Below, in pieces: positions 20,247 through 26,108 of a stretch of DNA of 26,108 nucleotides. A program made the translations under genes and the position numbers. Under the pieces are notes generated by a model, which did no database searches, was not told where the DNA came from, and saw only the letters and a program-made list of their open reading frames with translations. Position 1 is the stretch's first letter; every line of letters begins with the position of its first letter. The DNA comes from Beroe ovata (taxonomy: Eukaryota; Ctenophora; Nuda; Beroida; Beroidae): the NCBI GenBank assembly GCA_946803715.1, contig CAMPET010000192.1:30958-57065 (forward strand). The letters run 5' to 3'.

Positions 20247-20355
20247 CTAGGTCCGCGTCCCCGCCGGTCATGTCAGATAAAATCTGACAAGGCAAGGCAA
20301 CATTTTGGGTTGGAAACATTTGATCAAAAGTCAAAATTTTATTTGTAGAAATGAG

Positions 20356-20356
20356 N
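20356..20356. other. single-N assembly gap
   Basis: It separates the end of the duplicated segment from the 1-kb retrotransposon-like contig. Confidence 0.8.
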
Positions 20357-20416
20357 TAACCATCTTTGGATGGCACCATGGGTTATTGGCCTGAGCCCTC
20401 AGTTCAGTCGAGCAAT

Positions 20417-20685
20417 GGTCACGGTGGGATGTTCATCGTAAGCCTTGGACGGCGGTTCATCTCGGAGGAAATAACTCCAAACAAGTTCGGTTGGATGGGG
20501 ATCGTCAGCCCTGTAAGGCAATCCATCTTTGGGAGATCACCCTAACAAAATCGCGGCCAGATAGGGGTCATCAGCCTTGGTTGGCAACCTATCTTTGAGA
20601 ATAAACTCTAATGAAATTTGGTTGGATGGAGATCATGAGCCTAGAAAGGCAATCCGTCTCGGGGAGTAAACCCTAATTAAATCAG
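20417..20685 (+). repeat. four degenerate ~66-bp tandem units upstream of the zinc-finger ORF
   Basis: Units start near 20417, 20489, 20555 and 20620. Each has a GGTTGGATGGGGATC-like head, then TCAGCC, GGCAA-CC-TCT and a CCCTAA-AAAAT tail. Tandem repeats in the 5' leader just before an ORF are known from several non-LTR retrotransposons, where they act as promoters. Confidence 0.65.
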
Positions 20686-20697
20686 TGTAAAACTCAT

Positions 20698-21375
20698 ATG
20701 GAAAAGTCCTCTAAAGATTCACATGCAGCATGGGTAGGTCGCGCTGTTGAAAAAGCTGCCCCGCCTCTCTGTGTTGGAAAGCAGGCAGAGAGACGCACTC
20801 AAAAGAAGTCTTTTGGGAAGGATACTACTGTTTCCACTAGCTTAGCAAACATAGCTCATGAAATGTCCAGTAACGACAAAGCACTACTTGTCCCTAGTCA
20901 ACTCCCTAAAGAAAGCTTCATGTATGGATGTTCTCAATGTAACAAGTCATTCAAGTCCATTAAAGGTTTGAACATCCACTCAAAGTCATGCCAAAATTCA
21001 GAAACTTTCAAATGCATGCACGATGGATGCAGCCGGATCTTTAAGAACAAAGGGAGTCGTACGCGCCACATGAAGGCATGTCCTATGAGACCACTACCAA
21101 AACCTTATACTGCAGATGTATCTAAAGTAGATTTTCCAGTCCCCAGAGTTCAAAATGATTACGAAACAAAAACATGTATTGGCACTCCTATCATCAGAGG
21201 TAAGACCAGAGCCAATTTAAATGGTAGGACTCTCACCACTCACCATAAGGCTTTTAACGTGTTTTGTTTCAGTGACGAAGTGAGAAACGACAAAATATCC
21301 CATTCACCTGCACCACCTCATACTCCATCGGACCTCAACCTATCCCTGTCATCCTTATCATCCCCACTGCACAGC
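20698..21375 (+). CDS. N-terminal fragment of a zinc-finger ORF, probable non-LTR retrotransposon
   Basis: The frame opens at ATG 20698 and is still open when the contig ends at the N (21376), giving 226 real residues; the codons beyond belong to the unrelated duplicated segment. Two Cys2HisCys fingers are visible at residues ~79-98 (CSQCNKSFKSIKGLNIHSKSC) as C-x2-C-x12-H-x3-C, and then at FKCMHDGCSRIF as C-x4-C-x12-H-x3-C. The F-K-S-x-K-G-L-x-x-H pattern resembles fingers at the N-terminus of R2/NeSL-type retrotransposon proteins, which bind the target or element nucleic acid. The rest is Ser/Pro-rich. A reverse transcriptase and endonuclease would be expected downstream but are not in the window. 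A host zinc-finger gene is the alternative. Confidence 0.5.
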
Positions 21376-21376
21376 N
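21376..21376. other. single-N assembly gap
   Basis: The second copy of the 1561-bp segment begins at the next base. Confidence 0.8.
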
Positions 21377-22937
21377 AAGACCCTGTCAAAAATTTTGCTT
21401 TGCACGCAGAGCGCAAACTTATTACTGATGCAAGCTGCCGCACAACTGACACTCTGCCTATAACCTGCCTATGACACTAATATGTCACTATGTTTAACCT
21501 CAATGGACACAGAAGTCAGAAAACTAATCTGGTAATCACGGTGAACTGAAACGATGTTGATTAATACCATAGTAACATGGGAACAAATCACAGAATCATC
21601 TCATGGTTCTTCAACAATTCATATCACAACTACCCCCAATTATACTGACTCATTCAAAAAACAAGTAGGGAATGATTAAATTCTGTTTTTCCTCGGATTT
21701 TGGGAGCTCAACAAATGAAACAAGAGTATATTGTATTCACAAGAGAACTTTCGATGTCTACATCTTCTTCAGTTTCTAAGAATAAATTGCGTTAGTAACT
21801 TAAGTTGGACTGATGATGCCTGCACACCACTCATCTTGGTGTGATTCATTTAGATCTTGCTGCTCACCACAATGTTTACTTAAAGTGATCTTGTTGGCGT
21901 TCAAGTGCAGAGTTGGAGAAAAGTCTTGCAGATTGATGTTTCAAAAGAATCTTTATTTTCTGAAATATATCTTTTCATGAAGTAAGTAACTTAAGTTGTA
22001 AATATTAATGCGAAAATAATTTGACAGGACTCTGAAAATTGTGGTAGCTAACTACACTATAAAATCATATGATTCCCAATTTCTCTGACAAGAATGAGAC
22101 GCCGATATTATGAATTAAACTCTCATCATGGTGAGGCAGAAATCTTTCGTTTTACACATCATCAGTGCCTAAAATGAGAATAAGCTAGGTTAGGAAAATA
22201 GTAAAGTCAACTAACTACACTATACCATAATATACATTATATACATTTGCAAGACATAGAAATACTAGGTAAAAATTAGGTCATGAATAGACATCAGAAA
22301 CAAAGTATGATACACATGGATAATGGCATAATCACCTACATTCTATCGACTACGTAATACACAATTGGCTACATATTTACACATTGGCATACAACGATTA
22401 CACTGGTCAACACACTATGAACTTCAATGTGTCCACCATTTCTTCTTTATTGTTGAAGTTTGTCATGATATATCTTGAAAGCTTCTTCTATCAGAAGCCA
22501 TCAAGATATTTGTAGAATGATTTGATTGATGAATTGAAAATAAACTCTGGTGCAATTTCATGTGCGCGCGCCGCTATCGCGCATTCAATTCATTGTCTCT
22601 CGCCGCTTTGCCATGCGGCTGATCGCGTCAAAGGTTCTAAAATCGCGATCGCCAGGCAAGGCTTGTCAGGTGCAGATGCTACCTGACCTGTTTCTGATCT
22701 CGCGCGCGAGATCGAGAAACAGCTAGGTCCGTTGTAGGATTTTACCCTACCGTCGGTGCGCGCGATTTTCAATCCGCCCCGCGACAGGGATAAAATGCCG
22801 CCAGCAAGGGTAGGGTGGAATCCTACAACTAGGTCCGCGTCCCCGCCGGTCATGTCAGATAAAATCTGACAAGGCAAGGCAACATTTTGGGTTGGAAACA
22901 TTTGATCAAAAGTCAAAATTTTATTTGTAGAAATGAG
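21377..22937. repeat. 1561-bp duplicated segment, copy 2
   Basis: Partner of 18795-20355, apparently identical. It starts at the gap and continues into unique DNA at 22938. The arrangement suggests two contig ends that overlap but were not merged. Confidence 0.85.
22732..22828. mobile_element. TTGTAGGAT MITE in duplicated copy 2
   Basis: Same element and same CTAGGTCCG flanks as 20150-20246. It is probably the same genomic insertion seen twice. Confidence 0.7.
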
Positions 22938-23164
22938 AAAGGCAACAATTGCTGAATTGCAATTGAAATGACACTGAGCATATGTCAGTTATAAAACTTT
23001 ATATGTCGGTTATAACAACAATTCTTTCGAACAACTTCATTTCATCCCTGCATTAATTTATTTGCGTTAATTATTCTGGGTACGCCTAGACTGGAGTACT
23101 TACAAGTGAAGTCTTGTAGGGATCAGTCTTAAGTGAATATTAGTGTTGATTCATGTCAAAATTA

Positions 23165-23184
23165 TTCAATTCAATTCAATTCAA
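23165..23184. repeat. (TTCAA)4 microsatellite
   Basis: Four perfect five-base units in tandem. Confidence 0.8.
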
Positions 23185-23246
23185 TGGAACTGTGTAATGA
23201 TTTGTATTCCAGACTCCTTTTCTTGCTGAACTTTATTTCTTCATAA

Positions 23247-23503
23247 TGCTTAATTTGCACTCATAGCATGATTTTTTATCCAATTCACGATTGTGTTTCA
23301 ATAAGTTGAAAAGCTATAATTCGAACTTTCTGGAATTTGGTATAAAGGGTTTCTAATATTCAAATAGTGCTTAGCTTACACTCATAGAAGGATTTTCCAT
23401 CTAATTCACGATTGAGTGTAGATCAGTTGAAAAGCAGAAATTTTTAACTTTTTCTTCCATGTTTTCTGCAATCTGGTATAAAGTGTTTCTAATATTTTCA
23501 TAA
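23247..23503. repeat. two-unit tandem duplication, ~121-136 bp each
   Basis: Units 23247-23367 and 23368-23503 share TGCTTA, CACTCATAG, AATTCACGATTG, AGTTGAAAAGC and TGGTATAAAG-GTTTCTAATATT in the same order. They have diverged by substitutions and a ~15-bp insertion in the second unit. Confidence 0.7.
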
Positions 23504-23623
23504 TTGAATTACATCATTGCATACTTATATGTATTGCCCATTTACAACTGGATTTCAATGGTATTTTCCTGAGTGCAATGTCCACTTTGTATGTTGTATT
23601 GTATCAATCTAATTTCAAGGCTT

Positions 23624-24665
23624 ATGTGTGACACCATTCTTCATCCAAGACCAGCATTCTCATACTTCTTGAAGTCAGATGTTAATGGATATGACAGGAT
23701 CAAGAGGGATAGACCATTGAAAAATCATAATCTAGGAAACATAAATAAAAGAAGGGTCCAATTAGATAAACCTTACCCTTGCACAGAAAAGGGGACAGAG
23801 TTCCATCCAATCCATACACCACTTCTTGATACAATTTCTGGAATTCCTTCATCAGCCATTGGTAAGGTTGGACTCCCATCATCATCAAATTTATGAACAT
23901 CTGACTTCATGAATGCATGTTTTCAGAAGCAAGCTTGGATAGTAGGCAAAGTAAAGCAAGTACCGGAGGTGTCAGACTATTGTATGATGACTGTAATATC
24001 AGTAAACCACCCCAGCATTCAACACCAAGGTAAGAACTAGGGATATCAGGTTTTGTATTCAGTAATTGCCTACTATACTGACCTGTCCAGCCATTATATG
24101 TGACTTATTCAGATTAATTTTGCAGCTGTAATGCCACACAGAAATTTAGTAGACCACAGACTGCTCCATCCCGAATTTGCCAAGAAAGAGATGTCAAAGT
24201 GTCTTTAATAAGACCCCCAGAAGCAGAAATCCGTTCAGACATCAAAGAATCTATTCCAGGTTTTTCTTGAATTGAGAAAATTTCGTGCTACATGATGCAT
24301 AATATTCAAAAAATTTCTACAAACTTGTTTTGTGGCTCAATATAGATTCAATTCCCTGAATTCCTCGCACCACTTAACACTGTTTTCCTGATGCCCTGAC
24401 AAATTTCCTCATAGACAGGATAAGGAAAGCTGATGCTATCACTCAGGAACTCATCAACAGACACAAAGTCGCAAAATGTAAGACTAATATGTATCTAATC
24501 AAGCAAGGGAAGACTTGCTAGGATTAGTTGTGGGACTTGCTTGATATTTTCGGTTTGAACTGACAAATCCTAGTTACTTGTCCGGCAATTTGGTTTTTCT
24601 CAATTTCACATTGTCATACCAATCTATAGCATAGTTCAGTGTGTGCAAACTGTAGACGTTGCTAG
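23624..24665 (+). CDS. multi-exon gene, product unknown (~187 aa, disordered)
   Basis: Exons: 23624-23861, 23927-24029, 24126-24259, 24415-24477 and, tentatively, 24640-24665. All borders are GT/AG and every phase fits: after base 1, 2, 1 and 1. The four main exons encode MCDTILHPRPAFSYFLKSD..., YPCTEKGTEFHPIHTPLL, VRLLYDDCNISKPPQHS, KFSRPQTAPSRICQERD and AITQELINRHKVAK. It is basic, Pro/Ser-rich and mostly disordered, with no signal peptide, membrane segment or motif I can name. RPxTAP-like motifs occur in some ciliary proteins, too weak to assign a role. The ATG follows a TTTCAAG acceptor-like site, so upstream exons are possible. If the last donor is skipped, the frame runs 14 further codons to a TAG. 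Confidence 0.6.
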
Positions 24666-25691
24666 ACTTCTTCATAACTCAAAGCATTCATATTCGAGGT
24701 TCGTGACCTATGATGGCATTGCTCTCTATATTGAAGGATTGTGTGTGCAATGTGCGTCTAAATTTAGACTGTTCTTATGGAATGCACTGTTGTAATGGAC
24801 TCCTATAATACGCTATCGGACTAATAATTTGGTTGTTGGTTATTGAGATGTAGAGATGGGTATGTCCCTTATCATATGGACTTTGGACAGAGTCAGAAGT
24901 TAGTTGTTGGTCACATTTGGTAATTGAGAGAAGTTCTCGCTATGTTATTAACTGGTGAAAGGGCATGGGGGGCGTAGTCACTGCTGAAAGAGAACGATAA
25001 AAACGTGTGAATACCGTCCAATTTGGATGTTGTATTTCATCATTTGAACCGCTGTGGTCTGGTTCCCATGACAACAGCTTTTGACAGTCACGTTATATAA
25101 TACATCACATAATATGTGGATATTAATAGTCGCATATTATGTGTGTAAAGAGTGCTTGAACCACTCACATATTTTAGTATTTGATAGAACCAGATACGCT
25201 TGATTTCGCTGAGGCAGAAGATAATACGATGGACTATAGTGAGTGACGAAAGGGGTCATAGTATATATGTGCCACCAGATACCCGAGACACAACAAGGCA
25301 TTTCTGCTCATAATAGAGTTAGCTGTGCAACTCATCACACCATGATTTGGGGGCTGCAGAGCATGGGTCTGCTAGGGCAGAGAATTACTACGAACAGAGC
25401 ACTCGCATGTAACCCGTGATAATGTGACGGGGTGGTTTAGGAATTAGGATAAGGAATCAGGATTAAGAATCTGGGTGGATAAGGAAACAGGAAAATTAGG
25501 AATGAGGGTTTTAAAGTGGGTCTGATGATAACAGTAGCTAGAGTAATACATTGGTCGGGGAAGTCCTATGTGAAGGTGATAAATGATAATGCAGGTAAAG
25601 ATGTCAGAGTGAAACAAGTATTTCATGGTTTGTTTATCAGACATTTGGAGAGGGGTTATTTCAAGAGTTGCATAGTTACTTAGAATTTGAA
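24666..25691. other. no supported gene
   Basis: No coding frame or paired splice sites that I can defend. Includes an 11-bp stem hairpin at 25106-25143 and a loose AGGAAT-rich stretch at 25440-25510. Confidence 0.5.
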
Positions 25692-25792
25692 GGAAATTTC
25701 TGGTATTCCTCTGGTTGCGAACTCAGACAATTAAAGACTAACCACTTTTTCAATTATATGAGTTCGCAACCAGAGGAATACCAGAAACTTCC
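25692..25792. repeat. 34-bp-stem hairpin across a candidate start codon
   Basis: Bases 25692-25725 and 25759-25792 are reverse complements with a single mismatch, separated by a 33-base loop. The right arm begins inside the ATG at 25758 and encodes SSQPEEYQK. The left arm would lie in the 5' UTR of the same transcript. Confidence 0.8.
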
Positions 25793-25867
25793 GTCAAATT
25801 CTGTTTATCAGGCATCGATGAACATTAACAAATTACAAAAACTTCAGATGAAATCAAGATGTGGAAT
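25758..25867 (+). CDS. candidate first coding exon, product unknown (partial)
   Basis: ATG at 25758 opens MSSQPEEYQKLPSNSVYQAS, then a Lys/Gln-rich helical stretch (NKLQKLQMKSRC). The exon ends in GGAAT|GTAAGC, a good donor, after 36 codons plus two bases. No downstream exon is visible before the minisatellite and the window end, so the product cannot be identified. The hairpin that includes the start codon could also mean the frame is incidental. Confidence 0.35.
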
Positions 25868-25978
25868 GTAAGCACAATATCTTTACATTTATGTGGAGTG
25901 TTGATGAAATTCTTACGCAAAGTGCGGCTCCTCCAATGCAATATTATTTCGACGGCCGAGGCGTGGATAAAATGTGGA

Positions 25979-26108
25979 GCATTGGGGCATGGAGTGGAGG
26001 GTGGTGTCGTGGAGGGTGGTGTGGTGGAGGGTGGTGTGGAACAGCGGGGTGTGGAGCACTAGGGTGTGGAGCAGTGGGGTGTGGAGCAGTGGGGTGTGGA
26101 ACAGTGGG
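25979..26108. repeat. GGTGTGGAGCAGTGG minisatellite
   Basis: A 15-bp unit repeats nearly perfectly at the right edge and runs off the window. To its left are related, more diverged GGAGGGTGGTGTGGT units. Strongly G-rich on this strand. Confidence 0.85.

Larger units (their letters stand above)
18795..20355. repeat. 1561-bp duplicated segment, copy 1
   Basis: It matches 21377-22937 at a constant offset of 2582, with no difference found by eye. It ends at the base before the N at 20356. Mostly AT-rich non-coding DNA, with a GC-rich palindromic block near its right end (about 19979-20300). Confidence 0.85.
22938..23619. other. non-coding stretch with small repeats
   Basis: No coding frame is supported. 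It contains an AATTC/TTCAA pentamer run at 23165-23184 and a two-unit tandem duplication at 23247-23503. The promoter of the gene at 23624 may lie here. Confidence 0.5.

Noticed and set aside
20008-20379. Minus-strand open frame of about 120 codons
   Set aside because: It runs through the GC-rich palindromes, the MITE and an N. It is an open frame by composition, with no coding signature, and it recurs only because the segment is duplicated.
21377-21474. C-terminal extension of the zinc-finger ORF beyond the gap
   Set aside because: The N is an assembly join. The following bases belong to the duplicated non-coding segment, so the last ~32 codons are artificial.
23700-23900. Minus-strand 66-codon frame
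   Set aside because: Antisense to the first exon of the spliced plus-strand gene, which has consistent splice phases.
25106-25143. Perfect 11-bp stem hairpin (CACATAATATG)
   Set aside because: Short AT-rich stems of this size are common by chance, and the loop and context give no sign of a microRNA precursor or element.
1-26108. tRNA, rRNA or CRISPR arrays
   Set aside because: I looked for GGTTCGA-type B-boxes and regular spaced direct repeats. None was convincing; the tandem repeats present are minisatellites without unique spacers.

Overview
The window is animal nuclear DNA. Short spliced exons with GT/AG borders, AATAAA signals, C2H2 zinc fingers, BTB domains and many small inverted-repeat elements all point that way. 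The most informative gene is an intronless 211-aa EF-hand protein (16894-17529, +) that I recognise as a Ca2+-regulated coelenterazine photoprotein of the ctenophore type, ending in Tyr rather than Pro. A luminescent ctenophore (Mnemiopsis/Beroe-like) is the best guess. This rests on family resemblance recalled without a search.

Layout. 819-3914 (+): a spliced gene of unknown function with an in-frame alternative end. 4004-5955: a cluster of non-autonomous elements, including a foldback element with an 8-bp target duplication, a hairpin-of-hairpins element and a 114-bp-arm inverted repeat ending at an assembly gap. 6236-11750 (-): three tandem two-exon BTB genes with the same phase-0 intron; the outer two share an uncharacterised C-terminal region and the middle one is truncated. 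11751-13352: no gene, one 180-bp element. 13353-18253 (-): a zinc-finger gene whose 4.2-kb last intron contains the photoprotein gene on the opposite strand. 18795-22937: a 1561-bp segment present twice around a 1-kb contig that carries the 5' end of a probable zinc-finger retrotransposon. 23624-24665 (+): a four- or five-exon gene of unknown function. 25758-25867 (+): a candidate first exon whose start codon lies in a 34-bp-stem hairpin. A 15-bp minisatellite closes the window.

Five single Ns (5582, 13913, 15317, 20356, 21376) divide the window into six contigs. Both large duplications begin or end exactly at Ns, so they may be unmerged alleles or overlapping contig ends rather than real duplications. 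Against that, one zinc finger split across a splice junction links the contigs on either side of the photoprotein duplication, which independently supports that part of the scaffold.

No operon logic applies. The main functional point is the nesting of a bioluminescence gene inside an intron of a putative zinc-finger regulator. The rest is a lineage-specific BTB array, genes I cannot name, and about six families of short inverted-repeat elements. Exon models come from reading splice signals and phase by eye, with no transcript evidence.
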